From Clostridium sp. (GTDB lineage Bacteria; Bacillota; Clostridia; Lachnospirales; Lachnospiraceae): a stretch of 64,000 nt of DNA. The DNA lies in assembly GCA_023667695.1 (NCBI GenBank), contig JAMOZY010000007.1:25955-89954 (forward strand), read 5' to 3'. Below, piece after piece: positions 8,674 to 17,640 of the stretch (within the stretch, counting starts at the first letter, position 1; the number at the start of each line of letters is the position of its first letter). The position numbers were made by a program, and so were the translations under genes. Under the pieces are notes generated by a model, which worked only from the letters and a program-made list of their open reading frames with translations, was not told the origin of the DNA and searched no databases.

Positions 8674-9937
8674 GATACAGTTTTCCAGCCTTCCACAAAG
8701 AGTAATCAAACAGCTCATTGCTGACCTTTGAAAATTGTTTTTCCAGATCTCCTTTATTCTGCAGATAGGTAAGTGCAGATTCCGGTGAGGTATCCCCGCG
8801 CCAGTACATCAGACCGGATACATCTTCACCAAACAGGGTCAGGTTTACGGAGAACCAGTGTCGGAAAATATGAGGACTGATGGAATGCTCCTGTAACAGA
8901 TGGGCATAGTTTATGACTTCCGGATCGTTACTGTGCAACAGCTCCGGTATGGCATCCCGGACAACATCCTGAAATTTTTTATAATAGTTATCGTATGTCA
9001 TGGCTTTCCCTTGCTTATTCACTGTCAGAGCACCATAGTCAGACTCATATCTGCAGCCTTCCATATGCTCCATGTAAAGCTGATAGCATTCATAAAAGGC
9101 ATGCAGAAAAGCTGGATAAACATGCTGGGTACGTTCCTTCTTGATTTTTCCCACGTTTTTCAGGTCACTCCGTAGATTCCGTTCCCGGGTCAGATCAATG
9201 CTGATATCCGACAGTTCACCATCCAGAATGACAAAACGAATGCCTGCACCCAGCCTGGAATCCTGCCGCCTTACATTACAGCTTTCCGATGGCCGAAGCC
9301 CTGCAAAGGCACTTAATGCAGTAAGCATAAGCAGTTCCCTGTGTTTCTTTATGATGACATTCATAAGTATGGAGAATACCCGTTCTGGCATATCACGAAA
9401 TATTTCTTTGGGTTCCGTAAGATAGTGGACATCAAAGACCGGTACTTTTCTTGTCTCCAGCCTCCGCATCCGCTTATTATAGACTTTTACATTCTTATAT
9501 AATTCTGATTTCTTTATCCTGTATGTTCCGGGATTTCTGTCTGCCACTTCCTCCAGAAAGTCAATAATGGTCCGGATGCAGGTATTAACAGTAGCCTCTG
9601 TCCGTCCCTTGCTGTCTCCCGGAAGCACACCCATTCCATAATCATTCAGGAAATCACTGACTACTTTGACCGTAATGTCAGTAAGCTTCTGGATATGATA
9701 ACGTTCAAAAAAAGCATAATTCAGCAGCATGCAGACATAGTAAAAACGCATGTTGCCGTCATCGGAAATATTGTGGGCATATTTTTGTTTCCCGGATCTG
9801 ATATACCTGTGAAAATCCGTCCAGGCAGCAATGTGCTTCTGACTGTCCCTTAATACAATGAATTTGCGTGTGATGAGCTGATTGTCCCTGATTACAAGGG
9901 TATGCTCGTAGACTGAAAAACGGATATCTGAATGCAT
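8663..9937 (-). CDS. Tyrosine recombinase, first of the trio
   Basis: A 424-residue integrase-type recombinase. Catalytic residues are R215 (FAGLRPSE), H356 and R359 (SPHIFRHW) and Y391. The position of the usual second histidine is aspartate (RGDTSPES). The reading frame is open to 10060, but the ATG at 9937 has a strong AAAGGGGAG upstream and starts the conserved part. It is the first gene of a five-gene overlapping operon, as in Tn554 (tnpABC) and recombinase-in-trio elements. Those families move without a DDE transposase and often into fixed sites. Confidence 0.8.
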   Translation of the reverse strand: MHSDIRFSVYEHTLVIRDNQLITRKFIVLRDSQKHIAAWTDFHRYIRSGKQKYAHNISDDGNMRFYYVCMLLNYAFFERYHIQKLTDITVKVVSDFLNDYGMGVLPGDSKGRTEATVNTCIRTIIDFLEEVADRNPGTYRIKKSELYKNVKVYNKRMRRLETRKVPVFDVHYLTEPKEIFRDMPERVFSILMNVIIKKHRELLMLTALSAFAGLRPSESCNVRRQDSRLGAGIRFVILDGELSDISIDLTRERNLRSDLKNVGKIKKERTQHVYPAFLHAFYECYQLYMEHMEGCRYESDYGALTVNKQGKAMTYDNYYKKFQDVVRDAIPELLHSNDPEVINYAHLLQEHSISPHIFRHWFSVNLTLFGEDVSGLMYWRGDTSPESALTYLQNKGDLEKQFSKVSNELFDYSLWKAGKLYHDD

Positions 9938-10100
9938 GATGTCTCCCCTTTGAATGCTGAATAAAAGCAGAAAACAGTTGCAATCCAGATAAATATTTGC
10001 TAGAATGAATTCAGCAAAATACGCAACAAAAATAAGAGCATTGACCAGACCGTTCCCCAACGAGAGTTAATGCTTTTTTTCTGCTTATGAATATTGCTCT

Positions 10101-10129
10101 ATTCTAACATAGAGTATAGTTGGATGCAA
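10101..10129 (-). promoter_or_regulatory. Promoter of the recombinase operon
   Basis: On the minus strand TTGCAT (10129-10124) and TAGAAT (10106-10101) are separated by 17 bases. The next gene downstream is the recombinase starting at 9937, leaving a leader of roughly 155 bases with no obvious hairpin. Confidence 0.5.
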
Positions 10130-10278
10130 TTATTTTTTACATTATGTTACATATTTTTACGTTTATTCAATCTGATGATTTACTACAGATATTACATATA
10201 TGTATTCCATTTTTCGGATGCCCCAAGTCAACATATCCTTTTATAACAATTTGATACATTTCAAAATCATATAGGCTA

Positions 10279-11049
10279 TCAACTTTCCTTCACATAATAA
10301 TTCTGATTCTTACTGGTAATCTGACACTCACTCTGATAATCCTTATTATTCGGACATGATATCCAATTGCCTGCGATAACAATAGGCTCAATATGATTTG
10401 AAGTTTTCAAATTATTATAATGTTTCCAAAACAATTTAGCATTTTTAAAAGAAATTTTCACCCAGCTTTCCAATCCTCTGTTATCTGCCGGATAATTCAT
10501 AATAAAGGCAAATTCGTTCTCAACTTTATGATATTTTGAAACTTCAACGATTTTGTAACCATTAATTCCATTTTTATATTTTTCATAATTTTCATTATCT
10601 ACTAAAATATCATCTATTTGTATTCCCTTATAATAATCGGTCTTATTTTTGGAAATACACATAGAATATAAGGCGGGCAATGTATGAATCCTTATTTTTC
10701 TCTTTTTACCTACTTCAGTATTGTTTGCTCCAGAATTTCCTCTTTGTACATCCTTTATGGAATGATTTAACCCCAGCATACTTTCAAAAGCAAAGTTCAG
10801 ATCAAATCTTTCTTCATCATAGTTGTCAGAATTAAATCGAATGGAACATTTAATACATGAACTGCTAGTATGTTCTTTTATATCCTTTGAACGAAAATAA
10901 GCATGTCCTGTTCCACCACCAACTAAAATCATTTTTGCGTTACAACCTTCTGTACAACAATAAAAGGGACCGTTTATATCTTTAATTGTACTATCATCGG
11001 CATATACTGGTTTACCATTTCTATTTTCTAAATATGCTTTTTCTGGCAT
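10279..11049 (-). CDS. Hypothetical protein with CoiA-like zinc-finger start
   Basis: A 256-residue protein I do not recognise overall. The N-terminal 65 residues (FYCCTEGCNAKM ... HAYFRSKD ... SSSCIKC) resemble the zinc-binding N-terminus of competence protein CoiA-like proteins (CxxC...HFRH), which often precede a nuclease domain. A nuclease motif is not evident in the rest. The C-terminus is rich in aromatic and charged residues. AGGAGG supports the start. It is AT-rich and divergent from the small zinc gene. It may be a defence or transfer function of the island. Confidence 0.5.
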   Translation of the reverse strand: MPEKAYLENRNGKPVYADDSTIKDINGPFYCCTEGCNAKMILVGGGTGHAYFRSKDIKEHTSSSCIKCSIRFNSDNYDEERFDLNFAFESMLGLNHSIKDVQRGNSGANNTEVGKKRKIRIHTLPALYSMCISKNKTDYYKGIQIDDILVDNENYEKYKNGINGYKIVEVSKYHKVENEFAFIMNYPADNRGLESWVKISFKNAKLFWKHYNNLKTSNHIEPIVIAGNWISCPNNKDYQSECQITSKNQNYYVKES

Positions 11050-11111
11050 TTCTGTTTCCTCCTATGCAAATTATTTCATATTGATTATAACAAGAATGGA
11101 GGTATCATGAA

Positions 11112-11300
11112 ATGAGAAAATGCAGATTGTGTGAATTACATCAGTCAATTGAAACGGACTGCTTATCTTTTACGAAAGGTATACTAGCTTTATCTAATCC
11201 AACAAACAATGTCATGGTGATAAATACCCCAACAGAAGAATTCCTGTTTTCTATACGATACTGTCCATACTGTGGAAAGAAATATATAGACAGGGTTTAG
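11112..11300 (+). CDS. Small zinc-ribbon protein, phage-like
   Basis: A 62-residue protein with paired CxxC motifs (CRLC near the start, CPYCGKK near the end), which should hold one zinc ion. Proteins of this size and pattern are common in phages and mobile elements, with unknown function. AGGAGG lies about ten bases before the ATG. It is one of very few plus-strand genes here and is convergent with the TPR gene. Confidence 0.65.
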   Translation: MRKCRLCELHQSIETDCLSFTKGILALSNPTNNVMVINTPTEEFLFSIRYCPYCGKKYIDRV

Positions 11301-11354
11301 GCTATATGTAATAAAAACTTATATTAAAAAAAGATCATTCTATTTCATAAAAAC

Positions 11355-14300
11355 TTATCTATTATAATTCAATACCGTATCTAAAAAGTAATTTACATAG
11401 TTGGTTATTATTTCATTATCCGTATATTCACTTAATTCTATTAATTTTAATACATCTTCCTTAATGTAGTTTTTATTCAGAGAATAATTGTACCTAGAAT
11501 AAAAAGCTGTTTTTAGCATTAAATGTGATATATCCCAAGATGCTACACTTTTAGAAACAACATCTGTAATTTCCATATTCCTCCTTTCATCTTCAGAACT
11601 AATTATTACAGCAGGATACACACGCCATTGTACAGGCGATTCATCCCACACATAATAACCAAATCGTACAATTGCTAAATGAATGCTAATGAGTGGAGTT
11701 TCTTCATCAGGCAATTCGCTGATGAGGTCAATAATATCATCAAATGAAGAAAACATTGTCTCTTGATCACAAATGGATGTTATATGACGTAGTCTTTTTT
11801 GTATATGCTTCTTCTTTTTGCCCTCACCAATATCTTTGATAAATGGAATATTAACATGTTCATTCCGCAAAATAGTTATTTCATGCGAAGTATTTATATC
11901 ATCAAGATGAAATACTGGTATAAGTCCAAACCGAGAAACAAGATTCATTAAAGCATCTGGAGAACCTTTAAATTCTGGTCCAACCCACCATCCACAGGAA
12001 CTAGATTCATCAACTATAGGTGAAATTTTACCGACTATCTCAGGATAGCTGTAACCCATATAATTCAAAACAATAGGTTTGGGTATACGATTTTGATCAA
12101 AATCGTCTTCACATTGAATTCGTTTATAAGCATACATCTGCTCGGAACCATCAACTTGAAATGAATAACCATATACTTTTCCTCCTACTTTTTCATCGTA
12201 TACCATTATTGCTGAATACGGAAATGGTGTATTACTTGGTACAGGAATAGTCCGGATAGCAACATGTTCAATATTCTCCCATCTTTCTTTTGGAGCAAAT
12301 AGGCAATGAGAAAAAATAATGCTTAAAGCTTCCGAATACCAACATATTTCATCTTTGTCATCCGAATATATTACACAAGCCGACATACCTGATATTCTTA
12401 TATTATTTAATGGTTCTTTTCCACGATAATACCACCAGTATTCCATTAATTGTTGTGAGTATTCTGGATACCAGGTTTGTAGAAACAGAAGTTCACGTTG
12501 GAGTGACTCTAAATCTTTTGTTGGATTTTCCTCAAAATGTAAATATTGTCTTACACTTGCACATCGTTCATTTAATGCTTGGACCAATCTTGGATTATCA
12601 ATTTTTCCTTTCTCAAGTACTTTATAAGCTTTTTCAAAAAAATCCAATGCGGAGTTAAAGTTACCTTTACGTGCTTCTAAACGACCCAAGTAAAACTTGC
12701 AAACAGCCATAGCCTCAGGATTCTTTGAAGTTTTAATTGTTTTTTCTACTTCTTCTAAAAGTTCTTTCGCCTTATTATTATCTTCTACGTTACCCTTATT
12801 CATAAGAGTCTGTATATGGGCAATTTGGGCCCATGTAATAGTATGTTTAGATGCACCATTTGCATCTATTGCTTTTAAGTACCAAATATCTGCCTCAGTA
12901 TCATTATTTTGATATTGGTAAAAAACACCTATTTCATACATAAGTTGTGCTTTTTCACTTAAATTTATACTCTCGTTCATTTTTGCCTTTAATATCTTTA
13001 ATATTTTATCTAAATGCAAATTGTCTTTTTCCTGCTCTGATACTTCTGTACGAGGTCGCAAAAGAAAATCCTTTAATTTTTCATTGTATTCAATGACATT
13101 ATTTGTCGTATTTTTTATTTTTAATATTTCATCTATAATATTAATAAAATAAGAATCCTCTTCGTCATACATAAAAAATGTTTCAGGTTGTTCTTTAAAA
13201 TTATCTGGTACCGAACAGAGGCACATCCTTTGTAATTCTCTCGTCCATTCTTCAAATGCGGCTACTGGATTATCTTCATCAAAATTTTCGAATTCTCTTA
13301 TAAACACAATCTGTTCATTTAATGCCTTCTCATCACCCAATTCTGCGGATAGCCGTGCAATTTTTCGAGAAAAATACAATTTGTCTTCAATTTCTTTTAC
13401 AGTTTTCAATGCTTCCTGACTAGTTTGATATGATGAAATTAAATCGTCTTGCATATAATAAGCTTTTGCTAACAAATCAAAAACGCTTACAAGATATACT
13501 TCATCATTTCTTTTTCTGAAAATATCTTGTGCTAATGTGACTTTTTCAATAACTGAATCATATGCTTCCTCGTCGAATAGTATATTACCCCAATTAAGTA
13601 AGAAAATAGCATGTTCAAATTCCAAATGTTCCTTTTCTGTGGCATCAACGGCTTTTTTTACATATATCATTGCATTTTGAATATCCCCATTAGCCTGATA
13701 AGCCAATGCCATGTCATTAAAAGTTGCTGCTAAATTTTGTTCAATCACACTGAGTTCCATTTGTCCATTGTATGCTCTTGTTATAATTTTTAAATTTAAT
13801 TCATCACAAACACTTTGAAATAAAGAAATTGCCTCGCCATATTTCTTTTCGCACATAGCAATTTTTCCTTTAAGTGAATTACAAAGAATAATATCATCAT
13901 CATTTGGAGTATAAGAAAATGCCTTATCTAAGGCAGATTTGGCTGCTGACATCTCATTATTCATAATGGTTGCATTAGCCAAGCTAATATACACCCCAAA
14001 TAATGTTTCAGGAAATTCTTCAAATACACCTAAAGATAAAACATCTGAAAGATAAGCTATGGCTTTACTATAGTATTGGGGAAGTTGTTGCATCTTCAAG
14101 GCACATTGTAACTTAGCATAAGCAACTTTTAACAAAAAATCTTTTTCATCATGACCAGCTTTTTGTGCATTGGTTAAAGCCTGCTGGGCATCGTCTAAAG
14201 CTTGTTGTACATCATTTAGAGCTCCAATATAATCACCATCTGCAGTCTTTTGATTTGCCTCATTAATTAAATCTTTAATAGGATCATTACTCTCTAATAC

Positions 14301-14864
14301 AAATCTATTCTTTTTTTCACTTTCTTTCTTATTTGACATATTTAAGATATTATTATCTAAACTTTCCAGTTTATTTGATATTTGCTGGATACCATTCATA
14401 ACAGACTGATGATGACTTTGATTAATATTTTGTATAATGAAATCTTTTTTATCCAAAAAGATTTCATTAATTGCCATGTTATGTGCATTAACACATTGAA
14501 TCATTCTAATCTTATAATCTTCATCAATGTATGACAGAAAATCTCTCTGTTCAATTCTAAGGTATTTTTCAAATCCAATCCACAAACGTGTTTGTTGTTC
14601 CTGCATTAAACTGTTCGTTGCCGAATAATAAAAAATATCTTTAAATATATATTCTATGAGATATTGTTCTGTCAGCCTGTACAAATCACTATTCGTTCCC
14701 ATAAATACTTTTTCTATATTTTTTCTGTCCTCACGCAACGCAACAATAATTTTCTGCTGTTGCTCTGCTTTATCAAAAATTTTATCACCTGCTCTTCCCA
14801 AAAAGTATGATACAATTGCTTTTGAAACATCTTCAAGAATAATTTCCCATCTAATATTATCCAT
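11355..14864 (-). CDS. Giant TPR-repeat protein, candidate defence or sensor
   Basis: An 1169-residue soluble protein. Residues 1-160 form a helical N-terminal domain (EDVSKAIVSYFLGRAGDKIFDKAE) like the adaptor regions at the start of some STAND/TPR proteins. Two tetratricopeptide blocks follow at about 195-500 and 620-790 (for example GDYIGALNDVQQALDDAQ, GNFNSALDFFEKAYKVLE). The C-terminal 370 residues form an unrecognised mixed domain rich in Trp, Tyr and Cys. No P-loop, nuclease or protease motif is evident. A strong ribosome site (TAGGAGGG) precedes the ATG. Its low GC, island position and size fit a phage-defence or stress-sensor gene, but this is inference. Confidence 0.6.
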   Translation of the reverse strand: MDNIRWEIILEDVSKAIVSYFLGRAGDKIFDKAEQQQKIIVALREDRKNIEKVFMGTNSDLYRLTEQYLIEYIFKDIFYYSATNSLMQEQQTRLWIGFEKYLRIEQRDFLSYIDEDYKIRMIQCVNAHNMAINEIFLDKKDFIIQNINQSHHQSVMNGIQQISNKLESLDNNILNMSNKKESEKKNRFVLESNDPIKDLINEANQKTADGDYIGALNDVQQALDDAQQALTNAQKAGHDEKDFLLKVAYAKLQCALKMQQLPQYYSKAIAYLSDVLSLGVFEEFPETLFGVYISLANATIMNNEMSAAKSALDKAFSYTPNDDDIILCNSLKGKIAMCEKKYGEAISLFQSVCDELNLKIITRAYNGQMELSVIEQNLAATFNDMALAYQANGDIQNAMIYVKKAVDATEKEHLEFEHAIFLLNWGNILFDEEAYDSVIEKVTLAQDIFRKRNDEVYLVSVFDLLAKAYYMQDDLISSYQTSQEALKTVKEIEDKLYFSRKIARLSAELGDEKALNEQIVFIREFENFDEDNPVAAFEEWTRELQRMCLCSVPDNFKEQPETFFMYDEEDSYFINIIDEILKIKNTTNNVIEYNEKLKDFLLRPRTEVSEQEKDNLHLDKILKILKAKMNESINLSEKAQLMYEIGVFYQYQNNDTEADIWYLKAIDANGASKHTITWAQIAHIQTLMNKGNVEDNNKAKELLEEVEKTIKTSKNPEAMAVCKFYLGRLEARKGNFNSALDFFEKAYKVLEKGKIDNPRLVQALNERCASVRQYLHFEENPTKDLESLQRELLFLQTWYPEYSQQLMEYWWYYRGKEPLNNIRISGMSACVIYSDDKDEICWYSEALSIIFSHCLFAPKERWENIEHVAIRTIPVPSNTPFPYSAIMVYDEKVGGKVYGYSFQVDGSEQMYAYKRIQCEDDFDQNRIPKPIVLNYMGYSYPEIVGKISPIVDESSSCGWWVGPEFKGSPDALMNLVSRFGLIPVFHLDDINTSHEITILRNEHVNIPFIKDIGEGKKKKHIQKRLRHITSICDQETMFSSFDDIIDLISELPDEETPLISIHLAIVRFGYYVWDESPVQWRVYPAVIISSEDERRNMEITDVVSKSVASWDISHLMLKTAFYSRYNYSLNKNYIKEDVLKLIELSEYTDNEIITNYVNYFLDTVLNYNR

Positions 14865-14934
14865 TAAATGAACCCTCCTACTATAACGTGATTAATACAC
14901 TACTATAATCCATCAAATTGCATTTTAGACATTG

Positions 14935-14976
14935 CTAGAAAAAACCGCCTGCCGACCTTTTTCGACAAGCGGTTTT
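14935..14976 (-). terminator. Rho-independent terminator-like hairpin
   Basis: Stem AAAACCGC (14941-14948) / GCGGTTTT (14969-14976), with further pairing TG/CA and CG/CG inside. On the minus strand it is followed by TTTTTTC, so termination of minus-strand transcripts is the better reading. Confidence 0.6.
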
Positions 14977-15135
14977 GTTGTTCATCAATCTCTTTTTTAT
15001 TGTAAGTGGTTTTAATGTAATATTCTTAATTTCCAATTTTGAAAAATCTTTTAATTTATTACAATAAACAATAATAGAACCACTTATCAAACAAATATCA
15101 TCCTTAAAAGTATAAACCAACTTCCTTCGTTGCAT
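14935..15135 (-). CDS. Doubtful 66-residue protein, possibly a truncated remnant
   Basis: A frame of 66 residues starting MQRRKLVYTF, with AGAGGA about seven bases before the ATG, which is why I list it. Its last 14 residues are read through the terminator hairpin, so the original 3' end was probably lost or the frame is accidental. No family is recognised. Confidence 0.3.
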   Translation of the reverse strand: MQRRKLVYTFKDDICLISGSIIVYCNKLKDFSKLEIKNITLKPLTIKKRLMNNKTACRKRSAGGFF

Positions 15136-15196
15136 ATTGCTTCCTCTCATATGTTTATATTAATTTGTATCATACTATTTTCCTATAGTCAACAAG

Positions 15197-15220
15197 TTAC
15201 AATAGATGTATTTTCACTTT
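15197..15220. repeat. Left 24-bp direct repeat flanking the IS
   Basis: Starts TTACAATAGATG and ends TTTTCACTTT. Identical to 16386-16409 on the other side of the insertion sequence. Likely the duplicated target site, although unusually long. Confidence 0.75.
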
Positions 15221-16385
15221 TGTAGTGTTACAATTGATGTGAGACTTTCCTATATACAAAAGACGGTTGAGTACTATAAAATGTTAATCACCCAAAAAAC
15301 AATCATAGAAAGGACCTCAACCGTCATGAATACTATATCATACTCTCAACGATATCTGCCACACAAACTTTCCACAAGATACCATGCTGTCAAGCTTTAC
15401 CGTACCGGCGTCGGCGTTTCCTTTGTCTGCAGACGTTATCACATCTCCAAAGCTTCCCTTATGCGCTGGAATAAGAAATTTGACGGCACAAAAGAATCCC
15501 TGCTGGATAAGTCTCATAAACCTCATACTCCCCATCCTAATGCCCATACAGCGCAGGAACTGAAATGGATCAAGGATTACCACCGCCGTAATCCTAAAAT
15601 CTCTGTTTGTGAGCTGTACGGAAAACTACGGACCTGCAAAGGATACTCAAGGCACCCTGCTTCTTTATACCGCATATACCGCAGCCTGGGATATTCCAGT
15701 GCCGCCCCGTCCACGAAGAAAAAGAGCAGCCCGAAACCTTATGACACGCCGACAGAACTCGGCATCAAGTGGCAGCTGGATGTTAAATATGTCCCTGTCC
15801 TATGCTATAAAGGCAGCGTCCCGCAAAAGTTTTACCAGTATACAATAATAGACGAAGCTTCAAGGCAACGGTTTATATATCCTTACATGGAGCAGAGTTC
15901 CTATTCAACCATAGACTTTGTCAAACGTGCCATTCCATACTTTGGATATAAACCTCTGATCATACAGACGGACAACGGCGGGGAATTTACCCATCTGGCA
16001 AAAACCAGCCGTATGCATCCCTTCGATATTTTCTGCTCCCAGGCAGGCATCACACACAAGCTGATCCGTCCACGCACCCCTCAGCATAATGGCAAGGTTG
16101 AAAGAAGCCACAGGAACGATCAGGAGCGTTTCTATAACCACATATCTTTCTACGACTATTCTGATCTGGTACTGCAAATGAAACGGTATCTGAAGCGTTC
16201 AAACAACATACCAATGCAGGTGCTTGACTGGAAGTCACCTTTGCAAAAACGTCATGAGCTTGAAAGACATTAATCTTATGACGTTTAACCATGAATATAA
16301 AAGTACTTAATGTGATGGCATTTATAGTATCATACCTGTCTTTTTATTTTTTAATTTTAGGTATCACATTATTGACTAATATACA
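15221..16385 (+). mobile_element. IS481-type insertion sequence (1165 bp)
   Basis: The element runs from TGTAGTGTTACAAT to ATTGACTAATATACA. The ends form imperfect inverted repeats: TGTA at the tips, then CAAT and ATGTGA at matching distances. It encodes one complete DDE transposase and looks intact. It sits between 24-bp direct repeats. Confidence 0.75.
15326..16273 (+). CDS. IS481-family DDE transposase
   Basis: A 315-residue transposase with an N-terminal helix-turn-helix (GVSFVCRRYHISKASLMRW, about residues 30-50) and an RNase H-fold rve core. The DDE residues are visible at WQLDVKYV, IQTDNGGEF and HNGKVERSHR. Length and motifs suit a functional IS481-type protein without frameshift. The frame is open from 15206, but AGAAAGGA precedes the ATG at 15326 and the earlier codons overlap the terminal repeat. 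Confidence 0.9.
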   Translation: MNTISYSQRYLPHKLSTRYHAVKLYRTGVGVSFVCRRYHISKASLMRWNKKFDGTKESLLDKSHKPHTPHPNAHTAQELKWIKDYHRRNPKISVCELYGKLRTCKGYSRHPASLYRIYRSLGYSSAAPSTKKKSSPKPYDTPTELGIKWQLDVKYVPVLCYKGSVPQKFYQYTIIDEASRQRFIYPYMEQSSYSTIDFVKRAIPYFGYKPLIIQTDNGGEFTHLAKTSRMHPFDIFCSQAGITHKLIRPRTPQHNGKVERSHRNDQERFYNHISFYDYSDLVLQMKRYLKRSNNIPMQVLDWKSPLQKRHELERH

Positions 16386-16409
16386 TTACAATAGATGTAT
16401 TTTCACTTT
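16386..16409. repeat. Right 24-bp direct repeat flanking the IS
   Basis: Identical to 15197-15220; see that entry. Confidence 0.75.
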
Positions 16410-16747
16410 AAATATTCCCTAGTTGCATTCCAATAACGTCATTTGTTTTTCATTCTCAAATAGTAAAAAAATGAACTTTATTCCGAATAAATTTAAAGTC
16501 CAATCACACAATAAAGTTCATTTTCCCAAAATAGACGAAACTCAATAACGTAAGGGAATACAATGGATTAGTGGATATAATAGTAAAGTCCAAAATTTTC
16601 CACATATTCCGCTGTTTTGTCAATAATCTTTGTGCGATAGCCGAATTTGGATATATCTGTGTAAAATCTTCAGTAACTGCCACAAATAAAAATAGTATAT
16701 GACCGAAATATAAAATGTTCAAATCATACACTATTTTTGGATAAATG
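16410..16747. other. Intergenic stretch at the right island edge
   Basis: Contains the 19-bp repeat and its inverted partner and short repeated words such as CAATAACGT (around 16430 and 16543). I see no credible gene; the 83-codon minus frame 16504-16755 has no ribosome site and unconvincing composition. Confidence 0.5.
16466..16484. repeat. Right copy of the 19-bp direct repeat
   Basis: Identical to 2956-2974. Together with AATAAAGTTCATTTT at 16510-16524 it forms an inverted pair, as a recombinase binding site might. Confidence 0.45.
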
Positions 16748-17362
16748 CTATACACATTCCACTATATGTTTAATTAAAGACACAGTACCGTCGATTCCCA
16801 GTATATTGGTATCCAGACAATAATGATAGCTTGTTGTTGCTCCCCATTTTTTAGTGGTATAATAATTATAATAAGAAGCTCTTTGTTTGTCTGTCTTATT
16901 ACAAAAATCCTTTGCCTTTTCCGGCGTTATATTCATTCTCCCAGCCACACGCTTCATACGTTCTTCTATGGGTGCAAACAAAAAGAAATTCACCACATTG
17001 GTATAGTCTGCCAAAGCATAATCTGCACAGCGGCCAATCATAACACAGGGACCTTCGTTGGCGGCATTCTTAATGGTATCAAAAGCAGCAATGAACACCT
17101 TATGATTAATCGGCATATCCATTCCATTTGCATTGATTCCCAGAGAATATGGGTCCATTACAATCGAATATAATAAGCTGCTGGTTGGTTTTTCATCAAA
17201 TTTCTCAAAAACCTCTTCACATAGTCCGCTTTCCTTTGCTGCTCGTTTTAATAATTCCTTATCATAATATGGTATATTCAGTTCCTTCGCCAGGGAAATA
17301 CCGATTTCCCGTCCGCCGCTGCCACATTGTCTTCCGATTGTAATAATTGTGTCTTTTCCCAT
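16748..17362 (-). CDS. Cytidylate kinase-like protein
   Basis: A 204-residue P-loop kinase of the cytidylate-kinase-like family. The nucleotide-binding loop is GRQCGSGGREIG (about 10-21). A MIGRCADY motif and a basic lid region (RMKRVAGRMN) are typical. These proteins are relatives of Cmk found in many Clostridia beside a true cmk; the substrate is unknown. AAAGGAG precedes the start. It is monocistronic as far as can be seen. Confidence 0.8.
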   Translation of the reverse strand: MGKDTIITIGRQCGSGGREIGISLAKELNIPYYDKELLKRAAKESGLCEEVFEKFDEKPTSSLLYSIVMDPYSLGINANGMDMPINHKVFIAAFDTIKNAANEGPCVMIGRCADYALADYTNVVNFFLFAPIEERMKRVAGRMNITPEKAKDFCNKTDKQRASYYNYYTTKKWGATTSYHYCLDTNILGIDGTVSLIKHIVECV

Positions 17363-17640
17363 AATGATTGCTCCTTTCCGGCATATCCTTATTTACATGC
17401 TTATTCTATTTCTATTTTATCATAAATCTTGACGGTTAGCACTTGATTTTTATTTTCGTGACTTATTCCCACGAGCAACGGGTTAAGTGGCTGCGTGCAG
17501 ATGTTGGGTGACTGTCGAGGTTCTTCGTGAGCAAGCTCCATAACTCATTTCACTGGCAATTCTGTATGTCTGAACTGTTACATATCATTGATTCCTAACA
17601 TAACAGGATGCCATATAACAACAACTGAATTTATCAGAAA

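Larger units (their letters stand above)
14865..15325. other. Spacer between TPR gene and IS transposase
   Basis: Holds a terminator-like hairpin, a doubtful small minus-strand frame, the left 24-bp repeat and the left end of the insertion sequence. Nothing else is supported. Confidence 0.5.
2956..16484. mobile_element. Putative integrated island with recombinase-trio operon
   Basis: About 13.5 kb of genes not expected in the core order, bounded by the 19-bp direct repeats. Contents are a five-gene recombinase operon (3117-9937), a CoiA-like hypothetical, a small zinc-ribbon gene, a giant TPR gene and an IS481-type element. The TPR and CoiA-like genes are visibly more AT-rich than the surrounding core genes. 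Boundaries are inferred; the element could also end just upstream of the recombinase promoter near 10.1 kb, with the rest acquired separately. Confidence 0.5.

Noticed and set aside
16504-16755. 83-codon minus-strand frame as a gene
   Set aside because: It has no ribosome site, runs through the inverted repeats at the island edge and shows no protein-like features.
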